From Nitrospirillum amazonense (lineage in GTDB: Bacteria > Pseudomonadota > Alphaproteobacteria > Azospirillales > Azospirillaceae): 64,000 nucleotides of DNA. The DNA lies in the NCBI RefSeq assembly GCF_007828045.1, contig NZ_VITN01000010.1, forward strand, positions 62,001 through 126,000. Reading direction: 5' to 3'. Below, one piece after another: positions 10,365-18,081 of the stretch. The notes under the pieces were generated by a model that saw only the letters and a list, made by a program, of their open reading frames with translations, did not search any database and was not told where the DNA came from. The first letter of the stretch is position 1. Each line of letters starts with the position of its first letter. The position numbers and the translations under genes were made by a program.

Positions 10365-11441
10365 CTAAAGGGTGGTGAGCAGGGGCCAAAGCCCCTTAGG
10401 GCCCGCGGCGGCCATGCGCCGGCCGATCAGGCGCTGCCAATGGGCGTCGTTGCCGAACTCATCCCGCCATGACCACAGGCGCTTGGTCAGGAAATGCAGG
10501 GCGTGCTCATGGGTGAAGCCGATGGCGCCATGAACCTGGTGGGCGATAGCGGCGATCATCCCCGCCGCCTCGCCGGCCCGGGCCTTGCCGATGGCAACCG
10601 GAAGGGGGTCGGCTCCTCCTGGTTGGGAATAGGCGTCCAGATAGCCCGCGGCCAGGTCGGCGGCGCCCTTTGTGGCGGCGACCTGGCCCGCCATCAGGGC
10701 CAAGGATTGCTGAACGGCCTGGAATTTGCCGATGGGCCGGCCGAACTGGCTGCGCTCGTTGGCGTAGGCCACGGTCATGTCCAGGACGCGGGCGGCGGCG
10801 CCCGCCAAGGCCGCGGTGCGGAACGCCGCGCCCAAGGCCAGGGGGTGGCAAATCGTGATGCCGGCCGGCAGCGGGGCGACGGCATCCCCGGGCAACTCCA
10901 AATCCACCTCCAGCCGATCGCGCGGCTCCAGCGCCAGGTTGCGGCCGGGCAGCGGCGTGACGTCCGATCGGGCGACACGGGCGGCAAGCACTTGGCCCTC
11001 AGCCTCCGCAACGATGACGATGTCACCGGCGATGCTGGCCCAGGGCACACGCTCGGCCCCACCATGGAGGTGCCAGCCAGCCCCCCGCCGCTCCAGGGTG
11101 AAGCGGTCGCCGGGCCGGGCGGGTGCCAGGGTGGCCGGTCCCTCGGCCAAAGGCAGGCCGGCATCGGCCAGCAGACGGTTGGCCAGCATGGTTTCCGCCA
11201 AAGGGACTGGCAGGGCGGTGGTCGCGGCGCTGGCGACCAGCCCAGCGGCGTCGGCCGCCTCCAATCCAACGCCGCCCGCCTCCTCCGGCACCAGGGCCAG
11301 GGGCAATCCCATCATCTGCACCCGGTCCCAGGCCGGCTGGTCCCAAACTCCGGCTTCGGCCTTATAAAGCCGGGCCGGGGTCGCCAAGTCGGCGAACAAC
11401 CGGGCCGACATGTCCCGCACGATTTCACTGGTCTCGCTCAC
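10365..11441 (-). CDS. Acyl-CoA dehydrogenase-like protein (candidate non-catalytic partner subunit)
   Basis: A 358-residue member of the acyl-CoA dehydrogenase family, much less conserved than its neighbour. The start is a GTG with GGGAG about 8 bp upstream and 19 bp after the preceding stop; an in-frame ATG at 11549 would overlap the upstream gene by 89 bp with no homology. ANERSQFGRPIGKFQAVQ and HGAIGFTHEHALHF are family landmarks. I see no Glu at either of the two known catalytic positions, and the flavin-loop region is eroded. This fits a structural or substrate-gating subunit paired with the next gene; heteromer formation is inference. Confidence 0.83.
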   Translation of the reverse strand: MSETSEIVRDMSARLFADLATPARLYKAEAGVWDQPAWDRVQMMGLPLALVPEEAGGVGLEAADAAGLVASAATTALPVPLAETMLANRLLADAGLPLAEGPATLAPARPGDRFTLERRGAGWHLHGGAERVPWASIAGDIVIVAEAEGQVLAARVARSDVTPLPGRNLALEPRDRLEVDLELPGDAVAPLPAGITICHPLALGAAFRTAALAGAAARVLDMTVAYANERSQFGRPIGKFQAVQQSLALMAGQVAATKGAADLAAGYLDAYSQPGGADPLPVAIGKARAGEAAGMIAAIAHQVHGAIGFTHEHALHFLTKRLWSWRDEFGNDAHWQRLIGRRMAAAGPKGLWPLLTTL

Positions 11442-11460
11442 CGTTGCCGCTCCCGTCGCG

Positions 11461-12372
11461 TCAGGACGCCTGGGGGGACAGGCGGGGCGGAGCGACGCCG
11501 GCGATCTCGCAGGCGTAGTCCAGCAGGGCGGAGAAGTCCCGGCCCGCATAGTCGCTCCCCCGCGCCGCGCCCAAGGCGGACGCCGCCGCCTGACCGACCG
11601 GCAGGCCCAGGCGCTGCTGTGATGCCGCGGCCAGGGCCAGCATCAGGTCCTTGTGCGCCAGATCGATGGTGAACCCGGGCGCCGTATCGCCCTTCAGCAC
11701 CTTGCTGGGGAAATTGATCATAAGCTGGCCGTTGGTGGCGGTGGTGCCGCCGGCGACGTCGCGCATGGTCGCCACGTTCAGTCCCAGCTTCGTGCCCAGC
11801 AGCAGGGCTTCCGCCGTCAGTTGCGCTCCCACGATGGCCAGATAGTTGTTCACGATCTTGGTGCGCGTGCCGCTGCCCTCCGGTCCGCAGCGCAGGATGG
11901 TGGTGCCCATGGCCTGCAGCAGGGGCAGGGCGCGGGCATGGCCCTCATCACTGGCACCCACCATAAACAGGGATTCGCCGCGCTCGGCATGGCTGACCAG
12001 GCGGCCGACGGGGGCGTCGACGAAGGTCTGGCCTTTCCGGCGGCAGGCGTCCGCCACGTCATCCGTGGTCGCGGGGTCGATGGTGCTCATGTCGATCACC
12101 AGGCCGCCGGTGCGCAGATGGGCCAGCACACCGTCGGGCCCCAGCATGACGCTACGGACATGGGGCGGGGCGGGCAGCATGGTGATGACGATGCCGGCTT
12201 CACGGACGGCGTCGGCCAGGCTGCCAGCCGGCTTGGCGCCCACCGCCACCAGGGCGTCGAGCTTGGCGCGGTCAAGGTCGAAGCCGATGACGGGAAAGCC
12301 CTTGCGGACCAGATTGCTGGCCATGGGCAGCCCCATGGCGCCAAGGCCGATGAAGGCGATGGTGTCGGTCAT
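11461..12372 (-). CDS. NAD(P)-dependent oxidoreductase, 3-hydroxyisobutyrate dehydrogenase family
   Basis: A 303-residue beta-hydroxyacid dehydrogenase. The Rossmann motif GLGAMGLPMASNL starts at residue 8, the substrate loop DAPVGR sits near 120, and the catalytic Lys is in TRTKIVNNYL. These enzymes oxidise 3-hydroxy acids to semialdehydes or reduce the reverse. It stands between an aldehyde dehydrogenase and the acyl-CoA dehydrogenase pair in one reverse operon, so a hydroxy-acid to semialdehyde to acid sequence is a sensible hypothesis. The usual GGxSGG-type substrate motif is altered (VGRLVSH), so the substrate may differ from classical 3-hydroxyisobutyrate. Confidence 0.87.
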   Translation of the reverse strand: MTDTIAFIGLGAMGLPMASNLVRKGFPVIGFDLDRAKLDALVAVGAKPAGSLADAVREAGIVITMLPAPPHVRSVMLGPDGVLAHLRTGGLVIDMSTIDPATTDDVADACRRKGQTFVDAPVGRLVSHAERGESLFMVGASDEGHARALPLLQAMGTTILRCGPEGSGTRTKIVNNYLAIVGAQLTAEALLLGTKLGLNVATMRDVAGGTTATNGQLMINFPSKVLKGDTAPGFTIDLAHKDLMLALAAASQQRLGLPVGQAAASALGAARGSDYAGRDFSALLDYACEIAGVAPPRLSPQAS

Positions 12373-12420
12373 GTCGTTGACCTCCTTTCAAGGATGGGCC
12401 GGATGGCGGCCGGGGGCGGT

Positions 12421-13854
12421 TCAGTCGACGACCCCGTGGTTGACGTAGGTGGTCTTGCCCTCGGTGAAGAATTCGATGGCGGCGCTGCCCTGTTCGCGTC
12501 CGCCATAACCCGAGGCGCCGCGGCCGCCGAACGGCACGTGGTAGTCGATGCCGGCGGTGGGGGCGTTCACCATCACCAGGCCGGCATGGGACCGGCGGCG
12601 GAAGGCTTCGGCGGCGGAGAGCGAGCGGGTGACCACGCCGCTGGACAGGGCGTGTTCGCTGTCGTTGGCGATCGCGATCGCGTGGTCCAGGTCGTCAGCG
12701 GATATGACGCAGGCCACGGGCCCGAAAACCTCGTCACGATTGATGCGCATGGCGTTGTTGGTGCCGACGAACAGTGCCGGTTCCATGAACCAGCCCGGCC
12801 GGTCCAGGCGCTTGCCGCCGCAGGCCAGTTCAACCCCCTCGGTCCGGGCTTCCGCGACATAGCCCAGGTTCTTCTGCAACTGGCCCTCGTTGACCACCGG
12901 GCCCATGTCGGTTTCAGGCGCCATGGGGTCGCCCACCCGCAGGCCCCGGGTCCTGGCGACCAGGCGTTCGACGAAGGCGTCGTGGACATGGCGATGGACG
13001 ATGATGCGGCTGGTGGCTGTGCAGCGCTGGCCCGTTGAGTGGAAGGCCCCCTGCACGGCGATGCCGGCCGCCAGCTCGAGGTCGGCGTCGTCCAGCACCA
13101 CCAGCGGGTTCTTGCCGCCCAGCTCCAACTGGACCTTGATGCGTCGGGGGACGCTGCGGGCCAGGATGTCCTGCCCCACCCCTGGCGAGCCGGTGAAGCT
13201 GATGGCATCCGCGCCATCCACCAGCGCCGGGCCGAGACGAGACCCGGGACCCATCACCAGGTTGAAGACGCCGGCCGGCAGCCCGGCCTGGTGCAGCAGG
13301 CTGGCCAATTCCCAGGCGCAGGCGGGCGTGACGTCCGATGGCTTCAGGACGACGGTATTGCCGTAGGCCAGCGCGTAGGCCGTCTTCCAGGCCGGCAGGG
13401 CCATGGGGAAGTTCCAGGGCGTTATCAGGCCCACAACGCCGACCGGTTCCCGGCTTACGACCACTGTCATGCCATCGCGCAGGCCGGGCAGGCTCTCACC
13501 ACCGGCGCGCAGCGGCTCGCCCGCCGCGTAGTGGAAAATCTGGGCACTGCGCCGCACCTCGCCGATACCCTCCCGCAGGGTCTTGCCTTCCTCCCGCGTC
13601 AACAGGGCACCCAATTCCTCGGCGCGGGCATGGAGCAGGTCACCCGTCCGGCGCAGGATGTCCGACCGCGTCTGCGGGTTGGTGGCCGCCCAGGCCGGTG
13701 CTGCGGCACGCGCGGCGGCAATCGCTTCGGCGGCCTGGTCCGGGCTGGCGCAGGCGTAGTGTCCGATCACGTCGTCGGGGTTGGCCGGGTTGGAATTGGG
13801 CGTGAGACGGATGCCCGCCACTTGCCGCCCGCCAATCCAGTTCAGCTTTTCCAT
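12421..13854 (-). CDS. Aldehyde dehydrogenase family protein
   Basis: A 477-residue NAD(P)-dependent aldehyde dehydrogenase. Catalytic Asn is in PWNF (about 148), Glu in ELGGKNP (about 244) and the nucleophilic Cys in GQRCTA (about 278). I use the ATG of MEKLNW; the open frame continues 77 codons upstream through the CoA-transferase gene in a non-coding-looking sense. Only 4 bp separate it from that upstream gene, so they are surely co-transcribed. It is closest in style to semialdehyde dehydrogenases such as alpha-ketoglutarate semialdehyde dehydrogenase. In this operon it would turn a pathway aldehyde into an acid for CoA activation. Confidence 0.9.
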   Translation of the reverse strand: MEKLNWIGGRQVAGIRLTPNSNPANPDDVIGHYACASPDQAAEAIAAARAAAPAWAATNPQTRSDILRRTGDLLHARAEELGALLTREEGKTLREGIGEVRRSAQIFHYAAGEPLRAGGESLPGLRDGMTVVVSREPVGVVGLITPWNFPMALPAWKTAYALAYGNTVVLKPSDVTPACAWELASLLHQAGLPAGVFNLVMGPGSRLGPALVDGADAISFTGSPGVGQDILARSVPRRIKVQLELGGKNPLVVLDDADLELAAGIAVQGAFHSTGQRCTATSRIIVHRHVHDAFVERLVARTRGLRVGDPMAPETDMGPVVNEGQLQKNLGYVAEARTEGVELACGGKRLDRPGWFMEPALFVGTNNAMRINRDEVFGPVACVISADDLDHAIAIANDSEHALSSGVVTRSLSAAEAFRRRSHAGLVMVNAPTAGIDYHVPFGGRGASGYGGREQGSAAIEFFTEGKTTYVNHGVVD

Positions 13855-13858
13855 GATA

Positions 13859-15145
13859 TCAATCCTCTGTCTGCGAGGCGGGCGTTTCGGGGGCGCTCTG
13901 GACCACGCCCCGGCTGGCCAGTCCGTCCACCGTTTGCGGGTCCAATCCCAGGATTCGCCCCAGAACCTTGGCCGTCTGCGCTCCCACCCGGGGGGGCGCC
14001 AAGGTGTAGCGGGCCGGTGTGCGCGACAGCTTGGCCGGGAAACCCACGACGGGGATGGAGGTGCCGTCCGGCGCCGCCAGTTCATGCACCAGGCCGCGGG
14101 CCGCGATCTGGGGATCGGCGAAGACCTGGTCGACGCGGTTTATGGGGCCGGCCGGAACGCCTGCGCGGGCCAGGTGATCGATCAAGGGCGCCATTTCCCA
14201 GCCGGCGATGCTGTCCGCCAGCGCCGCCTCCAGCGTCTCGCGATGGCGCTGGCGGCCGGGGTTCGCCGTGTAGCGGGGATCGGCCGCCAAGTCGGCGCGA
14301 TCCAACGCCTGGCACAGGGCGCGGAACTGGCCGTCGTTGCCCACCGCGACGATGATGTGCCCATCCCGCGTGGCGAAGCAGCGATAGGGGACGACGTTGG
14401 GGTGACCGTTGCCCAGCCGACGGGGCACTTGGCCACCCACCAGCCAGTTCATGCCCTGGTTCGCCAGCAGGGCCACTTGCGTGTCCAACAGCGCGCAGTC
14501 GATATGCTGGCCCTCGCCCGTGCGTTCATGATGGCGTAAGGCGGCCAGGATGGACACCGTGGCGTAGAGGCCGGTGAACAGGTCGGAGACCGGCACGCCC
14601 ACTTTCAATGGCTCGGCCCCCGGCATGCCATCCGGTTGACCGGTGACGCTCATCAGGCCGCTCATTCCTTGGATCAGGAAGTCATAACCGCCCCGGGCCG
14701 CATAGGGGCCGGTCTGGCCGAACCCGGTGATGGAGCAGTAGATCAGGCCGGGGTTTTCGGCCGCCAGGCTGGCGTAGTCCAACCCATAGCGGGCCAAGCC
14801 TCCCACCTTGAAGTTCTCCAGCACGATGTGGCTGCGGCGGGCCAACTGGCGCACCAGCGCCGCTCCCTCAGGCTTGGCGATGTCGATGGCCACCGACTGC
14901 TTGTTGCGGTTGCAGGCCAGATAATAGGCGCTGAAGGGGTCGGCGTCGGTATCGCGGCTGGGGAGATAGGGAGGGCCCCAGCTTCGGGTATCGTCTCCCT
15001 TGCCGGGTTGCTCGATCTTGATGACGTCGGCGCCCAGGTCGCCCAGGATCTGGGCCGCCCAGGGCCCCGCCAGCACGCGGCTGAGGTCCAGGACCCGGAT
15101 GCCGGCCAGCGCTGCCGGGGTGGGGGAAGTGTCGTCAGGGGGCAC
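13859..15145 (-). CDS. CaiB/BaiF-type CoA transferase (class III)
   Basis: A 428-residue family III CoA transferase that moves CoA between carboxylic acids through an aspartyl-CoA intermediate. The N-terminal signature RVLDLSRVLAGPWAAQ and LGADVIKIEQP are clear, followed by GFGQTGPYA. The probable catalytic Asp is in GYDFLIQGMSG. The C-terminal domain is full length. It is placed after the Baeyer-Villiger monooxygenase and before the aldehyde dehydrogenase, so it likely activates a ring-opened acid for beta-oxidation. Formyl-, succinyl- or acetyl-CoA as donor cannot be decided. Confidence 0.9.
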   Translation of the reverse strand: MPPDDTSPTPAALAGIRVLDLSRVLAGPWAAQILGDLGADVIKIEQPGKGDDTRSWGPPYLPSRDTDADPFSAYYLACNRNKQSVAIDIAKPEGAALVRQLARRSHIVLENFKVGGLARYGLDYASLAAENPGLIYCSITGFGQTGPYAARGGYDFLIQGMSGLMSVTGQPDGMPGAEPLKVGVPVSDLFTGLYATVSILAALRHHERTGEGQHIDCALLDTQVALLANQGMNWLVGGQVPRRLGNGHPNVVPYRCFATRDGHIIVAVGNDGQFRALCQALDRADLAADPRYTANPGRQRHRETLEAALADSIAGWEMAPLIDHLARAGVPAGPINRVDQVFADPQIAARGLVHELAAPDGTSIPVVGFPAKLSRTPARYTLAPPRVGAQTAKVLGRILGLDPQTVDGLASRGVVQSAPETPASQTED

Positions 15146-15208
15146 GAAAGACGTCTCTCATGGGGGCGGGTGGCGGCGGTCCGGCTGGGACCGCCGCTTT
15201 GGAACCGG

Positions 15209-17140
15209 TCAACGCAGAAGGGTGAAGTCGTTGAGGTCCGGCTTGCGCATGGCTGTCCAATAGTCGACCAGTCGATACGGCCAGGACAGGAAGATGCGGC
15301 CCTTGCTGTTGTTGTAGTAACTGTTGGCCTTGGGGTGGGTCCAAATCATGTCCTGCATGCGCCGGTCGATGCGCTCGTTGAAGGCGTCGAACGCCATCCT
15401 CGTTGGCTCGATGGCCTTGGCGCCGGCGGCCACCACCGCATCCAGGCACTCGATGATGTAGTTGACCTGGACTTCGGAGATCAGGTTCTGGCCCGCGGCA
15501 TGATTGGGCGCGCTGTTCGGACCCACCGTGTAGAAGAAGTTGGGGAAGCCCGGGATGGTCACGCCCAGATGCGAGCGGGGGTCGTCCTCGCCCCAGATCC
15601 GGCCCAGGTCGGCACCCTCGCGTCCGATGACGGTAAGGGAGCCCAGCATCTTGGCGACGTTGAACCCGGTGGCCAGCGCCAGCACGTCCGCGTGCAGGCG
15701 GGTCCCGTCCTTCAGCACCACGGCGTCGGCCTCGATATGATCGACCGCCCGGTTCTCCAGGGTCACGTTGTCCCGCTTCAGGGTATCGAACCAGCCATCG
15801 TCCAGCAGGATGCGCTTAGAGAAGATCGGGTGGTCGGGAAGCAGCTTCTCGAACAGGTCCGGCCGGTCCGCTGTTGCCGCCTGCAGCTGGGACAACGCGA
15901 ACTGGCGCATGCCCTCGTTATGGGCCGAGACCGACAAATCCGAGCCCGTCCAGTTGGGGTCCTTCACGACGTTCACGAACAACCCATCGCCGGCGAACCA
16001 GTAGACGCGATAACGGAACCATTCCTTGTAATGCGGGATATGGCGCAGGGCGAATTTGACGCCTTCCGTGACCTGGCGGCCGATTTCCGGATTGCGGATG
16101 ACCCAGTGGCGCGAGCGCTGCAGGATGGTCAGATGCTTTACCGACGGTGCGATGGCAGGCGCCAGCTGCACGCCGCTGGCCCCGGTTCCGATCATGACCA
16201 CGTCCTTGCCGGCCAAGTCGACACGGGTATCCCAGGCGGCCGTGTGCATGGCCGGACCCTTGAAGTCCTTCAGCCCCGGCATGTCCGGCAACTGCCAGCG
16301 GTTCAAAGGGCCATGGGCGTTGATGACGGCGTTCGCGTCGATGACCCATTCCCGACCATCGTTCGACCGCACGGTGACGTGCCACAGGCCCAGGTCGGCG
16401 TCATAGACGCAGGAGAGGACCTGGGTGTTGAAGATGGTCCGATCCCGGATACCGTACTTGTCCGCCACCCGCAGCAGGTAATCCTGCATATCGTGGCCCT
16501 TGGGGTGGTAGTGGTTCCACTCGGGATTGATCTCGAAGGAGAAGGAGTAGAAGTGGCTGGGCGTGTCGACCCCCACGCCGGGATAGCGGTTCTCGTACCA
16601 GGTACCGCCGACCTCGGGATTCTTCTCGATGATGACATGGTCGTAGCCGGCCTCCGCCAGCTTGATGCCGGCGACGATGCCGGTCATGCCGCAGCCGATG
16701 ACCAGCACCTTGAAGCCGGCCGGCGCCGCGCGCCCCGGCACGCTGGAGCGCGGAACCGGCGTTTCGAACCCCATCTGCTCCAGCAGCATGGGCACGCATT
16801 CCTCATCCACGGTCTCAGCCACGCCGACGCTCATCATCCGGCGCATCAGGTCGTGCGACAGCGGCCGTTCGACGGGCGGCGGCGATTGGGTCAGCAGACC
16901 GAAGAGACGATCGCGCAGTTCCTGCTCCAATTCCGCCGGGATGGGTGCGGGATTATAGGCGTAGGGGGAGTGGATATGCGGGGCGAACCGCTCCAGCATC
17001 CCCTCATCCTCCGTGTAGTGCATGTAGACCATGAGCAGGGTGGGCAGGTTGGCGTCGGTCAAGGCTTGGCGCAGTCCGTCATGGTCCCGGATGGGCAGGC
17101 TGCGCGCGTCTGAAAAGGGGACCGGGGAGTGGGGTGCCAT
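15209..17140 (-). CDS. Flavin-containing Baeyer-Villiger monooxygenase (type I) with N-terminal extension
   Basis: A 643-residue protein. Two Rossmann motifs, GCGMTG (about 149-154, FAD) and GTGASG (about 318-323, NADPH), flank the type I fingerprint FxGxxxHxxxW at about 293-303 (FKGPAMHTAAW). GGTWYENRYPGVGVD is the usual FAD-proximal segment. About 140 residues precede the FAD motif, as in cyclopentadecanone and some steroid monooxygenases, where the extension packs on the enzyme surface. It inserts oxygen next to a ketone to give an ester or lactone. SDRs that could make the ketone and an HSL esterase that could open the lactone are encoded nearby. Confidence 0.9.
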   Translation of the reverse strand: MAPHSPVPFSDARSLPIRDHDGLRQALTDANLPTLLMVYMHYTEDEGMLERFAPHIHSPYAYNPAPIPAELEQELRDRLFGLLTQSPPPVERPLSHDLMRRMMSVGVAETVDEECVPMLLEQMGFETPVPRSSVPGRAAPAGFKVLVIGCGMTGIVAGIKLAEAGYDHVIIEKNPEVGGTWYENRYPGVGVDTPSHFYSFSFEINPEWNHYHPKGHDMQDYLLRVADKYGIRDRTIFNTQVLSCVYDADLGLWHVTVRSNDGREWVIDANAVINAHGPLNRWQLPDMPGLKDFKGPAMHTAAWDTRVDLAGKDVVMIGTGASGVQLAPAIAPSVKHLTILQRSRHWVIRNPEIGRQVTEGVKFALRHIPHYKEWFRYRVYWFAGDGLFVNVVKDPNWTGSDLSVSAHNEGMRQFALSQLQAATADRPDLFEKLLPDHPIFSKRILLDDGWFDTLKRDNVTLENRAVDHIEADAVVLKDGTRLHADVLALATGFNVAKMLGSLTVIGREGADLGRIWGEDDPRSHLGVTIPGFPNFFYTVGPNSAPNHAAGQNLISEVQVNYIIECLDAVVAAGAKAIEPTRMAFDAFNERIDRRMQDMIWTHPKANSYYNNSKGRIFLSWPYRLVDYWTAMRKPDLNDFTLLR

Positions 17141-17194
17141 GGGACAGTCTTCCTTGGGGCTGAGGGTCGTGAGGGCAGGCGGGAGGCTGCCGGG

Positions 17195-18049
17195 TCAGCT
17201 TTCCAGGAGGTGCCTGGCCTGGTCGCTGAGGGTGGGGTCGGTCTGCCGGGTCAGGAAGTCGACGCGCCCCGCGATCATGCCGGCCGTCATTTCCGGCTGG
17301 GTCGAGACCCAGAACCGGCCCTCGGCGATCTGCGCCACGATGCGCTGGCAGCCCTCGTCCAGGTCCATGCCGTAGGTGGACATCAGCTCGCGCATGACCT
17401 TGCGGTGGTGGCTGGCGGCCGGCGGTTCGCCCTTGCCGCCCGCCTCATCGAAGATCGAAGTCTTCAGCATGCCGGGAATGACCGAACTGACCCGGATCGG
17501 CGCCTTGGCCATCTGCAGTTCCAGGAACAGGCATTCGCTGAAAGACTGCACCGCGTGCTTGCTCATGATGTAGGCGGTCTGCGTGGGCATGACCCCGAAG
17601 GAGCCGACCGAGGCCAGGTTGGCGATCCACGCCGGCTGGCCGGCCTTAAGCATGTGGGGCACGAAGGCGCGGACCCCGTGGACGGCGCCGTGGATGTTGA
17701 CGTTCAGCGTCGTTTCCCACCGTTCGGCCGGGATTTCCCAGCTGAAGCCGATGGTCTCGATACCGGCGTTGTTGACCAGCAGCTTGACGGCGCCATGGCG
17801 GCTGAACAGGTCCGCCGCCAGGCGGTCCAGTTCCGCCGGTCGCGACACGTCCAACGTTTGCGCTTCCGCCCGGCCCCCCTGGGCGCAGATGGCGGCGGCC
17901 ACCGCTTCAGCGCGGTCACCGGCGATATCGGTCACCACCACGTGCATGCCCAGTTGCCCCAGCCGCCGGGCGATGCCGGAGCCGATGCCGGCCCCCGCCC
18001 CGGTGACGACGGCGACGCCGCTGCCGAATACTTCCTGTTCGATGCTCAT
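17195..18049 (-). CDS. SDR family NAD(P)-dependent oxidoreductase
   Basis: A 284-residue short-chain dehydrogenase. It carries TGAGAGIGSGIA, NNAG, Ser in NLASVGS and YIMSK. The segment after the active site (about 70 residues) is long and ends with HLLES. AAGGGG lies about 8 bp before the ATG. It is second in the nine-gene reverse operon, 33 bp after the TonB receptor stop and 55 bp before the Baeyer-Villiger monooxygenase. The simplest role is oxidation of an alcohol to the ketone that enzyme uses; this is inferred from order alone. Confidence 0.87.
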   Translation of the reverse strand: MSIEQEVFGSGVAVVTGAGAGIGSGIARRLGQLGMHVVVTDIAGDRAEAVAAAICAQGGRAEAQTLDVSRPAELDRLAADLFSRHGAVKLLVNNAGIETIGFSWEIPAERWETTLNVNIHGAVHGVRAFVPHMLKAGQPAWIANLASVGSFGVMPTQTAYIMSKHAVQSFSECLFLELQMAKAPIRVSSVIPGMLKTSIFDEAGGKGEPPAASHHRKVMRELMSTYGMDLDEGCQRIVAQIAEGRFWVSTQPEMTAGMIAGRVDFLTRQTDPTLSDQARHLLES

Positions 18050-18081
18050 CTGAATTCCCCTTGAGGATCACCGGCGTGGGC

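Noticed and set aside
14636-17113. 825-codon forward frame opposite the CoA transferase and Baeyer-Villiger genes
   Set aside because: It spans two reverse-strand genes with clear motifs and has no protein character itself.
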